This document shows, piece after piece, positions 27,055 through 38,226 of a stretch of DNA of 64,000 nt (positions are counted from its first letter, which is position 1; each line of letters starts with the position of its first letter). This DNA is from Mogibacterium sp. (GTDB taxonomy: Bacteria; Bacillota; Clostridia; Peptostreptococcales; Anaerovoracaceae): positions 29,487 through 93,486 of the forward strand of contig JAFRGD010000033.1 of the NCBI GenBank assembly GCA_017433975.1, read 5' to 3'. Made by a program: the position numbers and the translations under genes. The notes below the pieces were generated by a model. That model saw only the letters and a list, made by a program, of their open reading frames with translations, had not been told where the DNA came from and did not search any database.

Positions 27055-27622
27055 ACAGAAAGCGCTCGACCGACTTATCGAGAGCCGCCTGCCCGACAAG
27101 CGCCGCAGGCACTCTCTCGGCGTTGCGCGCATGGCCGTGGACCTCGCCAGGCATTATGGCCTCGACGAGGGCAAAGCGGACTTTGCGGGCCGGTATCACG
27201 ATATCGCCAAGGCGTTTACCGTGGAGGAATCCGACGAACTGGTCCGCAAATACGGTCTTCCGGACAAGCTGCTCGGAAACAGGTCCATCGCGCATTCCAA
27301 GGTCGGGGCGGCTCTTTTGGAGCATGAATTCGGCGTAACGGACCCGGACATCCTGGCCGGCGTCGCAAACCACACGACCGGACGGGCGGGGATGTCGCTC
27401 TTCGAGGAGATCATCTTTGTCGCGGACGCGGTCGACGAGACGCGCGACTACCATGATGTGCAGTACTACCGTGACCTGGCCTTCGAGGACATCGACCGGG
27501 CCTGTCTCGAGATCATGGACTTCAACATCGAACACGTTAAGAGCAGGGGGAAGGTCCTCGACGAGGACACCCTGAGCGCCAGAGAATATATCATTGAAAA
27601 AATAAGGAGTAGAAAGACTTGA
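27032..27622 (+). CDS. yqeK: HD-domain hydrolase YqeK (symmetrical Ap4A hydrolase family)
   Basis: 196 residues. The metal-binding pattern of the family is present: RRHSLGVARMA, RYHDIAKAF (HD pair), the downstream HSKVGAALL and NHTTGRAGMS, and a final ADAVDETRDY. YqeK proteins have been shown to cleave diadenosine tetraphosphate to ADP; here that is a family inference. Start ATG 27032 lies inside the end of nadD in another frame. The stop overlaps the TTG start of rsfS. Confidence 0.9.
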   Translation: MNTIYTDKQKALDRLIESRLPDKRRRHSLGVARMAVDLARHYGLDEGKADFAGRYHDIAKAFTVEESDELVRKYGLPDKLLGNRSIAHSKVGAALLEHEFGVTDPDILAGVANHTTGRAGMSLFEEIIFVADAVDETRDYHDVQYYRDLAFEDIDRACLEIMDFNIEHVKSRGKVLDEDTLSAREYIIEKIRSRKT

Positions 27623-27966
27623 TTCAAACACACGAAATTGCGGCTGCGGTTGCGCACAAACTATCCGAACGGAAAGCCCGGGACATCGTCATCATCAACA
27701 TCGGCGAGAAGTCTTCGTTTGCGGATTATTTCGTGAACGCGACGGCTTCCTCCGAGCGGCAGCTCGGAGCGCTGATGGACGACGTTTACACCTTGGTGAC
27801 AGAGCAGGGGATCGAGCCAAAGAGCGTCGAAGGGCGCCCGGGGACCGGTTGGATACTTATTGACTGTGGAGATGTTATTGTCAACTTATTCACCAAGGAC
27901 ACAAGAGAACGTTATTCGCTCGATAAGATCTGGAGCGACTGCGAGATAGAGTATATTGAGGATTAG
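27619..27966 (+). CDS. rsfS: Ribosomal silencing factor RsfS
   Basis: 115 residues. Binds ribosomal protein L14 and blocks joining of the subunits during nutrient shortage. Family features are [30 protein letters not shown], spread over residues 19-50, and the C-terminal [21 protein letters not shown] segment (about 75-95). It starts with TTG overlapping the yqeK TGA, with AAGGAG upstream. Confidence 0.94.
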   Translation: MIQTHEIAAAVAHKLSERKARDIVIINIGEKSSFADYFVNATASSERQLGALMDDVYTLVTEQGIEPKSVEGRPGTGWILIDCGDVIVNLFTKDTRERYSLDKIWSDCEIEYIED

Positions 27967-27976
27967 GAGAGAAACA

Positions 27977-30481
<2,505 letters not shown>

Positions 30482-30485
30482 CGAT

Positions 30486-32267
30486 ATGAAAGAAAGTACG
30501 AACAAGAATAACAAAAGCAAAGGAAACTATGTAAAAAAGAAAAATATCAAACGCGTCTCCAAATCCTACGGCCGGAACCGCCGGAACAGCAGCCGCAAGG
30601 CTGCCCCTGTCAAGGACAGGAAGTTCCGCGTGATTCCGCTCGGCGGCATGAAAGAGATCGGCAAGAACATGACGCTGATCGAGTACGAGAACGAGATTCT
30701 GATCGTCGACTGCGGCTTCTCCTTCCCGGCGGACGAGATGTTCGGCATCGACGTCGTCATTCCGGACTTCTCATATCTCAAGGAGAACATGGAGAAGATC
30801 AAAGGCCTCGTGATCACGCACGGCCACGAGGATCACATCGGCGGTATCCCGTTCCTGCTGCAGGAGATCAACGTACCGATCTACGGATCGCCGCTCTCGC
30901 TCGGGCTGATCGAGCACAAGCTCGAGGAGCACAGCCTCTCCGCAAAGATGCACGTGATGAACGCGGGCGACGTCCTGCGGGTCGGGAGCTTCTCCATCGA
31001 GGCCATCCGGACGAACCACAGCATCGCGGACTCGTACGCGTTCTCCATCAAATGCCCGGCGGGGCACGTCCTACACACGGGGGACTTCAAGGTCGACTTC
31101 TCGCCGCTCGACGGTAAGCGCATCGACCTGCACCGCTTCGCCAGACTGGGGGAGGAGGGCGTCGATGTCATGCTCTGCGACAGTACCAACGTGCTGCGGC
31201 CGGGCTACACGCCGTCGGAGCGGATCGTCGTCGATTCGATGAACCGGATTTTCGAAAAGACCGACAAGCGGATCATCATCGCGACGTTCTCATCCAACAT
31301 CTACCGGATCAAGTATTTCATGGAGGCGTCGATCAACCACGGCCGCAAGATCGCGATTTCGGGCCGCTCCATGGAGTACGTACTTGGCCTCGCGCGGGAG
31401 CTAGGCTATCTCGACCTTCCGGAGTCGGCCTTCGTCGACATCCGCCGCATCGGGAACATCCCGGACGGCAACCTCACGATCGTCACGACGGGCAGCCAGG
31501 GCGAGCCTATGTCCGCGCTGACGCGGATGGTGAACGACAGCCACAAGGCCGTCAAACTGAAGAAGGGCGACGTCGTAGTCTTCTCATCGTCACCGATTCC
31601 AGGCAACGAGAAGACGATCACCAACGTCGTCAACAAGCTGTACGAGAAGGGCGTGAACGTTTATCTGTCGGACTTCGTGGATATCCACGTTTCCGGCCAC
31701 GCCTGCCAGGAGGAGCTCAAGATCATCCACAGCCTGGTCAAGCCGCGGTACTTCATCCCGGCGCACGGCGAATACCGCCACCTGATGGAACACGCGCGCC
31801 TTGCGGAGTCGCTCGGCATGAGCCGCAGCAACATCTTCGTCATGAGCAACGGCGATTCGCTGTTGGTGGAGGAGAAACGCGCGACGCTCGAGCCGGGGTA
31901 CGCCTCGGGCGAAGGCGTCCTGGTGGACGGCTACGGCGTCGGTGACGTCGTCGAGGTCGTCTTGCGGGACCGCAAGCAGCTGTCGGAGGCGGGGCTGGTC
32001 GTCATCGCCCTCTGCATCGACCGCGCGACTGGCGAACTCATGGCGAAGCCGGAGCTCATCACGAGAGGCTTCATCTACGTCAAGGAGAACGGTCCGCTGA
32101 TCGACGAGGCGACGGACGTCGTCATGGAGACGCTCGGGAACCTTTCACCGCGGGCGCTCCGCGACGTCGCAGCCATCAAGACCGCGGTCCGTGACGCGAT
32201 GCGGACTTACATCTATAAGAAGACCAAACGGAGTCCGGTGATCCTGCCGGTCATCCTGTACGTTTAG
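30486..32267 (+). CDS. rnj: Ribonuclease J
   Basis: 593 residues. Metallo-beta-lactamase/beta-CASP ribonuclease, with both 5' exonuclease and endonuclease activity in characterised members, central to mRNA turnover in Firmicutes. Motifs are THGHEDHIGG (about residue 118), LHTGDFKVDF, the CASP-region motifs GRSMEYV, TTGSQGEPMSALTRM and the late SGHACQEELK and PAHGEYRHL. A strongly basic extension of about 45 residues precedes the catalytic domain, longer than in typical RNase J1. The ATG lies 5 bases after leuS and lacks a clear ribosome site, so translation may be coupled. Confidence 0.95.
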   Translation: MKESTNKNNKSKGNYVKKKNIKRVSKSYGRNRRNSSRKAAPVKDRKFRVIPLGGMKEIGKNMTLIEYENEILIVDCGFSFPADEMFGIDVVIPDFSYLKENMEKIKGLVITHGHEDHIGGIPFLLQEINVPIYGSPLSLGLIEHKLEEHSLSAKMHVMNAGDVLRVGSFSIEAIRTNHSIADSYAFSIKCPAGHVLHTGDFKVDFSPLDGKRIDLHRFARLGEEGVDVMLCDSTNVLRPGYTPSERIVVDSMNRIFEKTDKRIIIATFSSNIYRIKYFMEASINHGRKIAISGRSMEYVLGLARELGYLDLPESAFVDIRRIGNIPDGNLTIVTTGSQGEPMSALTRMVNDSHKAVKLKKGDVVVFSSSPIPGNEKTITNVVNKLYEKGVNVYLSDFVDIHVSGHACQEELKIIHSLVKPRYFIPAHGEYRHLMEHARLAESLGMSRSNIFVMSNGDSLLVEEKRATLEPGYASGEGVLVDGYGVGDVVEVVLRDRKQLSEAGLVVIALCIDRATGELMAKPELITRGFIYVKENGPLIDEATDVVMETLGNLSPRALRDVAAIKTAVRDAMRTYIYKKTKRSPVILPVILYV

Positions 32268-32282
32268 AAAGGAGCAGACCAT

Positions 32283-32615
32283 ATGAATGTCTACGAAGAA
32301 GCCCACAACCTCGCGCGGGCGATCAAGGAATCCAACGAGTTCAAGGACTTCGAGCAGAAACAGCTCGCAGCGCAGGACGACCCGGACACCTTGAGCATGA
32401 TCCGGGAGATGCAGTCCATCCAGCTGCAGGCGCAGTCCCTCCAGATCGCCGGGCAGCAGCCGGACGCGGAGATGATGCAGCGCATCCAGTCGCTTTACAC
32501 CATGGTCATGACCAAACCAAAGGCCGCAGAGTATCTCCAGGCCGAGGCGCGGTTCAGCATCATGATCAAGGACGTCTTCGAAATCCTTTCAGACGTAATC
32601 AATATCAAATTCTAA
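32283..32615 (+). CDS. YlbF/YmcA (Com_YlbF) family regulator
   Basis: 110 residues, almost wholly alpha-helical. The N-terminal pattern YEEAHNLARAIKESNEFKDFEQKQ over residues 4-27 and the repeated Gln-rich middle match the YlbF/YmcA family. In Bacillus these small proteins form the Y-complex that steers RNase Y, and so affect mRNA processing, competence and sporulation. Position right after RNase J fits an RNA-decay role. Ribosome site AAAGGAG lies 8 bases before the ATG. Which paralogue it corresponds to cannot be told. Confidence 0.82.
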   Translation: MNVYEEAHNLARAIKESNEFKDFEQKQLAAQDDPDTLSMIREMQSIQLQAQSLQIAGQQPDAEMMQRIQSLYTMVMTKPKAAEYLQAEARFSIMIKDVFEILSDVINIKF

Positions 32616-32657
32616 AGTAACCGTTATTGCAACCCGTTAAAGAAAGAGAGACCACAC

Positions 32658-33224
32658 ATGATTACTGCAGGCGAATTCAGAAAAGGCATCACTTTTGAAA
32701 TGAACGGCGAGCCGCACGTCGTGCTCGACTTCCAGCACGTCAAACCTGGCAAGGGCGCTGCGTTCGTAAGAACCAAGTACAGAAACATCCTCACCGGAGC
32801 GACCAGAGAAGAAGCGTTCAATCCGAACGACAAATTCCCAAAGGCGCACATCGAGACCAAACAGATGCAGTATCTGTACAACGACGGCGAGCTGTACTAC
32901 TTCATGGACCAGGATACGTATGACCAGGTCGCGCTGCCGCAGGACCTCGTCGAGGACGCCGTCAAGTTCATCCGTGAGAACGACATCGCCACCGTCAAGT
33001 TTTACAAAGACAACGCGTTCATCGTCGAGCCGCCGAACTTCGTCTACCTCAAGGTCATCGAGACCGAGCCGGGCGTCAAGGGCAACACCGCGACCAACGT
33101 CACCAAGGCAGCCGTCGTCGAGACCGGCGCCGTGATCCAGGTTCCGATCTTCATCGAAGAGGGCGAAGTCATTCAGATCGACACCAGGGAAGGCAACGGC
33201 ATCTATCTCGGCCGCTCCAAATAA
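32658..33224 (+). CDS. efp: Translation elongation factor P
   Basis: 188 residues, the family norm. Relieves ribosome stalling at polyproline stretches. The tip of domain I reads [10 protein letters not shown] with Lys32 in the position that is modified in other bacteria, and the final domain carries the EF-P signature [25 protein letters not shown] over residues about 155-180. The modification type is not evident; no epmA/epmB or ymfI-like gene is in the window. GAGAGA lies before the ATG. Confidence 0.97.
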   Translation: MITAGEFRKGITFEMNGEPHVVLDFQHVKPGKGAAFVRTKYRNILTGATREEAFNPNDKFPKAHIETKQMQYLYNDGELYYFMDQDTYDQVALPQDLVEDAVKFIRENDIATVKFYKDNAFIVEPPNFVYLKVIETEPGVKGNTATNVTKAAVVETGAVIQVPIFIEEGEVIQIDTREGNGIYLGRSK

Positions 33225-33227
33225 TCC

Positions 33228-33893
33228 ATGGGATACATTGATGACAAGGTAGCCGGCTACATGGATGACTGCTACCGGCCTCTCGACGCGGAACTCTCCG
33301 CGCTGCGGGAACGGTGTGAGCGGGAGTACATTCCGCTCATCCTGCGCGAGACGGAGACCTTCCTGCGGGTATATCTCGAGGCGCTCCGCCCGGGTTCCAT
33401 CCTGGAGATCGGCACCGCCTATGGGTACTCCGCGATGTTTTTCGCGAAATTACTTCCCGCGGCGCGTATCACGACGATCGAGCGCGAGCCGGACATCTGC
33501 GCGATCGCCAGAGGATACATCGATGCGGCGGTGCTTTCCGGCCGGATCGAAGTCCTCTGCGGAGACGCGCTGGACGTCCTCGAGGGACTCGCAGCCGACG
33601 GAGAGCGGGGGAGACGGTATGACTTCGTCTTCATCGACGCGGGCAAGAGCCACTATTCCGACTACCTGAACAGTGTCCTCCGCCTCTGCGCGGACGGCGC
33701 GGTCATCATATGCGACAACATATTCATGCGGGGCCTGCTCGTCAACGAGGAGCTCGACCCGCGCGGCAAGCACAGGACGAACGTCCGCCGGATGAACGGC
33801 TTTCTCGATGAGATCGTCGCGGATCCGGCGCTCGACGTTTCCATCCTGAGCGCCGGCGACGGCCTTGCGATCATCAAGAGGATACGGAAGTGA
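33228..33893 (+). CDS. SAM-dependent O-methyltransferase (YrrM-like, class I)
   Basis: 221 residues. The SAM-binding motif LEIGTAYGYSAMFFA is near residue 65, followed by ITTIEREPDICAIA and the FIDAGKSHYSDYL metal/substrate motif near residue 130, typical of the catechol-OMT-like family that includes YrrM/TrmR. TrmR methylates 5-hydroxyuridine in tRNA. The next gene is a U32 peptidase-like protein of the TrhP type, which makes that hydroxyuridine, so this pair probably forms the mo5U34 tRNA pathway. It overlaps the next gene by 4 bases (GTGA). Confidence 0.85.
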   Translation: MGYIDDKVAGYMDDCYRPLDAELSALRERCEREYIPLILRETETFLRVYLEALRPGSILEIGTAYGYSAMFFAKLLPAARITTIEREPDICAIARGYIDAAVLSGRIEVLCGDALDVLEGLAADGERGRRYDFVFIDAGKSHYSDYLNSVLRLCADGAVIICDNIFMRGLLVNEELDPRGKHRTNVRRMNGFLDEIVADPALDVSILSAGDGLAIIKRIRK

Positions 33894-35119
33894 CGACGGA
33901 ACGACTGGAACTGCTCGCTCCGGCGGGCGATCTGGAGAAATTCAAAACGGCTGTGACGTACGGCGCGGACGCGGTCTACTTCGGCGGCGAGATCGGCGGC
34001 CTCCGGGCGGGGGCGGGCAATCTCACCATCGACGAAATCGCGGAAGCGCTGGACTTTGCGCACGCGCGGAACGTCCGCGGATACCTCACCGTCAATATAT
34101 ATCCGCACAACGAGGACATCGAGCCGCTCACTTCGTATCTAAAAAGAATTCGTTCCTTACCGGTCGACGGCTTTATCGTCTCGGACCCGGGGGTGATCCT
34201 GCTGCTCCGCGATATCATCCCGGATGCGGAGATCCACCTGAGCACGCAGGCGAACACGACCAACGCGCTGTCGGCGCGCTTCTGGGCAGAACAGGGCGTC
34301 AAACGGATCGTCGCGGCCCGCGAGATGAGCCTCGCCGAAATCCGCCAGATGCGGGACGCGCTCGACCCGTCCGTTGAGATCGAAGCGTTCGTTCACGGCG
34401 CGATGTGCATCTCGTATTCCGGGCGGTGCCTGCTCAGCAACTTCATGGCGGGCAGGGACGCGAACCGCGGCGCCTGCACGCACCCGTGCCGCTGGAAATA
34501 CAGCCTCGTGGAAGAACAGCGCCCGGGCGAGTACTATCCGATCGAGGAGGACGGCCGCGGTAGTTACATCATGAACTCCCGCGACCTCTGCATGCTCGAC
34601 GCCATCCCGGACCTCGCGGAAGCCGGCGTGTATTCGCTCAAGATCGAAGGCCGGATGAAGAGCTCCTATTACGTCGCGACTGTACTGTCCGCGTACCGCG
34701 CCGCGGTCGACGCGTATCTCGCGGACCCGGCAGGGTACCGGTATGATCCTGCATGGTTTGACGAACTCTGCAAGGCGAGCCACCGCGAGTTCACGCACGG
34801 CTTTTATTACAACAAACCGACGGAACAGGATCAGAACTACCTGTCCAGCGAATACATCCGCGACTATTCCTTCGTCGGTCTGGTCCGCGGATACGATGCT
34901 GCGACCGGCCTCGTAACGGTCGAGCAGCGCAACAAATTCAGCGTCGGCGACACCGTCGAGATCTTCGGACCGCGGACGCCGTATTACGAGGAAACCATTA
35001 CCGAGATGTACGATGAGGAAGGGGAGCCGATCGCATCGGCGCCGCACCCGCAGCAGATCCTCAAACTGAGGCTGCAGCGGGTTCCAGAGAAAGATTTCAT
35101 ATTGAGAAAGAGGAAGTGA
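33890..35119 (+). CDS. U32 family protein, TrhP-like tRNA hydroxylation factor
   Basis: 409 residues. Starts LELLAPAGDLEKFKTAV, the usual opening of U32 proteins, and carries the U32 signature EAFVHGAMCISYSGRCLLSN near residue 165 with its cysteines. Despite the old peptidase name, TrhP/YrrO and RlhA-type members add hydroxyl groups to tRNA or rRNA using prephenate-derived or iron-sulfur chemistry. The upstream methyltransferase supports a tRNA uridine-34 role. Begins with GTG overlapping the previous stop and ends overlapping the next gene's GTG. Confidence 0.88.
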   Translation: MTTERLELLAPAGDLEKFKTAVTYGADAVYFGGEIGGLRAGAGNLTIDEIAEALDFAHARNVRGYLTVNIYPHNEDIEPLTSYLKRIRSLPVDGFIVSDPGVILLLRDIIPDAEIHLSTQANTTNALSARFWAEQGVKRIVAAREMSLAEIRQMRDALDPSVEIEAFVHGAMCISYSGRCLLSNFMAGRDANRGACTHPCRWKYSLVEEQRPGEYYPIEEDGRGSYIMNSRDLCMLDAIPDLAEAGVYSLKIEGRMKSSYYVATVLSAYRAAVDAYLADPAGYRYDPAWFDELCKASHREFTHGFYYNKPTEQDQNYLSSEYIRDYSFVGLVRGYDAATGLVTVEQRNKFSVGDTVEIFGPRTPYYEETITEMYDEEGEPIASAPHPQQILKLRLQRVPEKDFILRKRK

Positions 35120-36447
35120 GTACCAGAATGACACCTGACATAGGTGGGATCCCTTTATACGTTATATTACTGATCCTGTTCATCGTGATCCGGATGCTCG
35201 TCTCCGCGTCCAACAGCGCGCTTGACCACATCGACCGGAACAAAATCAAAGAGATGAACGAGGACGACCCGGACAACAAGCGCATCGACCGCGTCATGAA
35301 GCTGATCCGCAAGCCGTCCGCATATCACTATGCGAACGCCGTGCTCGGCCGCGTTCTGCTGATCTGCTCGTTTGTCTGCGTCTGCATGATCCTGATCCTG
35401 CGCGAGTCCAAGCAACTTTATCAGAACGTATTGATCACAATCGCGTTCCTTCTCCTGTACTTTGCGCTGACGGATCTTTTACCGCGCAAGCTCGCAATTC
35501 AGTCCGCCGAACGGTACAGTATCGCACTGTCGGGGTTCCAGCGGTTCGTTTACTGGCTGACGCTTCCGCTTGTGAAGCTGTGCCTCGGCTTTGCAAACCT
35601 GTTCCTGTTCATCATGCGCAAGGACACCGACGTGGACGACCCGGACTTCTCCGAGGACCGTGTCATGTCCATGCTCGATAAGGGCCAGGAGACCGGCGAC
35701 ATCAAAGAAGAAGGCCGCCGGATGATCGACAGCATCTTTGAATTCGACGACCTGCTCGCATATGAGATCATGACGCCGCGGACCGACGTTTTCATGATCG
35801 ACATCGGCGACGATAAAGAAGAATACATCGAAGAGCTCATGGAGCTCACGCACTCCCGGATCCCGGTCTACGAGGGAGATCCGGACAATATCATCGGAAT
35901 CCTGCACATCAAGGACTATCTGCTCCAGGCGGGCAACGTCGGGTTTGACAACGTCAATATCCGCGACATCCTGCGCGAGCCGTATTTCGTGCCGGAGACC
36001 AAAAACATCGACTCGCTGTTCGTCGAGTTGCAGAAGTCCAAGCAACACATCGCGCTCCTCATCGACGAATACGGCGGCTTCAGCGGCCTCGTCTCGATCG
36101 AGGACATCATCGAGCAGATTGTCGGTGACATCGACGACGAGTTCGACGAGGACGACCGGATCATCGACAAGGTCAGCGAGGACGTCTTCATCGTCGACGG
36201 GAACGTCTACCTGGATGACCTGGAGGACGAGACCGGTGTCGCGCTCGAGTCGGAGACGAGCGAAACGGTCGGCGGCTTCCTGATCGACCTGATGGGTGAG
36301 ATTCCAAAGGAGGACGTGCATTATCCTCCGGTCAAATACGAGAACTATTTGTTTACGATCCTCGAGGTCAGGGACCGCCGGATCGAAAAGATCAAGATCG
36401 TCGTCGAGGACGAAGACGACAAAGCTTTGCAGGAAGACGAGAGGTAA
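35116..36447 (+). CDS. CNNM/CorC family membrane protein with CBS pair
   Basis: 443 residues. An N-terminal CNNM membrane domain (hydrophobic spans at about residues 14-32, 75-95, 97-115 and 140-170) is followed by two CBS domains (about 215-335; motifs MTPRTDVFMID and SRIPVYEGDPDNIIGILHIKD, then LIDEYGGFSGLVSIEDI) and a C-terminal CorC/HlyC domain (about 355-435). Family members influence magnesium or sodium-coupled metal efflux. The old hemolysin name is not informative. A GTG start overlaps the upstream stop; an ATG 12 bases later is an alternative. It lies in the array between tRNA-modification and nusB genes. Confidence 0.88.
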   Translation: MSTRMTPDIGGIPLYVILLILFIVIRMLVSASNSALDHIDRNKIKEMNEDDPDNKRIDRVMKLIRKPSAYHYANAVLGRVLLICSFVCVCMILILRESKQLYQNVLITIAFLLLYFALTDLLPRKLAIQSAERYSIALSGFQRFVYWLTLPLVKLCLGFANLFLFIMRKDTDVDDPDFSEDRVMSMLDKGQETGDIKEEGRRMIDSIFEFDDLLAYEIMTPRTDVFMIDIGDDKEEYIEELMELTHSRIPVYEGDPDNIIGILHIKDYLLQAGNVGFDNVNIRDILREPYFVPETKNIDSLFVELQKSKQHIALLIDEYGGFSGLVSIEDIIEQIVGDIDDEFDEDDRIIDKVSEDVFIVDGNVYLDDLEDETGVALESETSETVGGFLIDLMGEIPKEDVHYPPVKYENYLFTILEVRDRRIEKIKIVVEDEDDKALQEDER

Positions 36448-36451
36448 CGGA

Positions 36452-36841
36452 ATGGACGAAGAGATCAAAACGACTGTCGTTGAAGAAGTGGAAAAAGACG
36501 ACGCCCAGGGGACCGTCATCATCGAGGACCAGGTCATCTATGAATACGTCACCGAGGAGGTCCTCAAATTCAAAGAGGTCTCCCGGCTCGTCGGCGGAAT
36601 CACGGAGAGCTTCTCAAAGAACATCCTCGGCCGCGAACCGGCGGCCCAGGGGATCAAAGTCATCCGCGACGGCTCCAACATCACGATCAACATCCACCTG
36701 ATCATGTACTACGGGGTCAACATTCCGCAGGTATCGTATGATATCCAGACCGACGTCAAGAACGCCGTGGAATCCTTCACCGGCCTCACCGTCGACGCGG
36801 TCAACATCGGCGTCGAGGGCATCGACAGAAAGAAAGACTGA
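36452..36841 (+). CDS. Asp23/Gls24 family protein
   Basis: 129 residues. The central region VTEEVLKFKEVSRLVGGITESF and the following NIHLIMYYGVNIPQVSYDIQTDVKNAVESFTGLTVDAVNIGVEGI stretch match the Asp23 (DUF322, YqhY-like) family. In Firmicutes such proteins sit just before nusB, as here, and are linked to envelope stress or fatty-acid regulation. The chosen ATG (36452) lies 4 bases after the CNNM stop and has GAGGTAACGG upstream. Confidence 0.88.
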   Translation: MDEEIKTTVVEEVEKDDAQGTVIIEDQVIYEYVTEEVLKFKEVSRLVGGITESFSKNILGREPAAQGIKVIRDGSNITINIHLIMYYGVNIPQVSYDIQTDVKNAVESFTGLTVDAVNIGVEGIDRKKD

Positions 36842-36844
36842 GCC

Positions 36845-37285
36845 ATGACAACAGAAGAACTCGTAGCAGAAGAAAAGAATACCGAAGAACCGACAAGGGA
36901 AGAAATCCGGGAGATGACGATGCACGTCATCTATCAGATGGAGTCGAACCGCACATTCGACCTCAGCCAGATCAGCGTCATGGACGAGGACCGCAGCGTC
37001 CTCACGTCCGACCGCGCGCTGCGCACGCTGACGGCGCTGACCGAGCACATCGGTGAAATCGACCACATCCTCGCGGACAACCTCGACGGATGGGTGGTGA
37101 ACCGGCTTCCGAAAGCGGACCTCGCGATCCTGCGGCTTTCGATCTGCGAGATGCTTTACATGGAAGACATCCCGACCGCTGTTTCCATCAACGAAGCGGT
37201 CGAGCTCGCAAAAAAATACGGGGAAGACAAGTCCTACGCGTTCATCAATTCGGTGCTCGGCAAGATCTCGAGGAGCATCGGATGA
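36845..37285 (+). CDS. nusB: Transcription antitermination factor NusB
   Basis: 146 residues. All-helical NusB fold: REEIREMTMHVIYQME at the start, then WVVNRLPKADLAILRLSICEMLY and the signature IPTAVSINEAVELAKKYGEDKSYAFINSVLGKI in the last third. It binds boxA RNA with NusE for rRNA antitermination. It starts 3 bases after the Asp23 stop and overlaps the next gene by 4 bases. Confidence 0.94.
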   Translation: MTTEELVAEEKNTEEPTREEIREMTMHVIYQMESNRTFDLSQISVMDEDRSVLTSDRALRTLTALTEHIGEIDHILADNLDGWVVNRLPKADLAILRLSICEMLYMEDIPTAVSINEAVELAKKYGEDKSYAFINSVLGKISRSIG

Positions 37286-38226
37286 GCGAAGTCTTTCTCG
37301 GAATAGATACGTCAAATTACAAGACTTCCGTCGCGGCCGTCGATGGAAGTCAGACTATTCTCAGGAGCCTGAGCGAGTTCCTGCCGGTGCGGCAGGGGGA
37401 GCGGGGGCTCCGGCAGGAGACGGCTTTTTTTCTGCACGCGGAGCGGCTGCCGGACATGATCCGGGAGGTCTATGAGACCGTTTCGCCACGGGATATCCAT
37501 GCGGTTGCGGTATCGTACGCGCCGCGGCGGGCGGAAGGGTCGTACATGCCGGTGTTTCAGGCCGGCGTGCACGCTGGTAGAGTCATTGCGGACACGCTCG
37601 GCGTCCCTTATTACGAGTTTTCGCACCAGGAAGGACACATCGAGTCCGTCATGCACGCCTTTGACGTCCGGGACGGCGTACCGTTCCTGTTCTCGCACCT
37701 GAGCGGTGGGACGACCGAATTCCTCCGGTGCGTCAGGACGGCGGACGGCTATGAGACCGAGATCGTCGGCGGGACGCTGGACATCAGCATCGGTCAGTTA
37801 ATCGACCGCGCCGGCGTCAAGCTCGGCCATGCGTTTCCGGCTGGTAAATACCTGGACGAGATTGCGGCGACCCAGCCGGTTACCGCACTTCCATCGCGCG
37901 TTAAGATCAGGGACGGGTATTTCAACCTTTCCGGTACAGAGACACAGGTCCTGCAGAGCATCGAGGCGCAGGGAGACGCGGTTGTTCCGGGGCTGTTCCG
38001 CCGGATTGCAGAGCTGATTGCTACGGAAGCCGACCAGCTCGCTACGAAGTGCGGCATCTGCAACATCTACATCGCGGGCGGCGTCGCAGCGAGCAGGACC
38101 ATCCGTGGAATCATTGCAGAGTACTCGAACGGCTCCGCTGCGGTTCACTTCGGTGACGCGGTGCTCTCCGGTGACAACGCCGTCGGGACCGCCTGGCTCG
38201 GAGAAAGGAAGCACCATGGCGCATAG
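37282..38226 (+). CDS. TsaD/Kae1 paralogue (M22 family) of unknown role
   Basis: 314 residues. ASKHA fold of the Kae1/TsaD family: GIDTSNYKTSVAAVDG at the N-terminus, SHQEGHIES with the HxxxH metal site near residue 117, LSGGTTEFL, GVKLGHAFPAGKYLDE, and IYIAGGVAASRTIRG near residue 275. The DTSCDETS-type start of true TsaD is changed to DTSNYKTS. Clostridial genomes often hold such a second copy between nusB and xseA. It may not make t6A itself, and its substrate is unknown. Overlaps nusB (ATGA) and xseA (11 bases), so it is in the same transcript. Confidence 0.82.
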   Translation: MSEVFLGIDTSNYKTSVAAVDGSQTILRSLSEFLPVRQGERGLRQETAFFLHAERLPDMIREVYETVSPRDIHAVAVSYAPRRAEGSYMPVFQAGVHAGRVIADTLGVPYYEFSHQEGHIESVMHAFDVRDGVPFLFSHLSGGTTEFLRCVRTADGYETEIVGGTLDISIGQLIDRAGVKLGHAFPAGKYLDEIAATQPVTALPSRVKIRDGYFNLSGTETQVLQSIEAQGDAVVPGLFRRIAELIATEADQLATKCGICNIYIAGGVAASRTIRGIIAEYSNGSAAVHFGDAVLSGDNAVGTAWLGERKHHGA

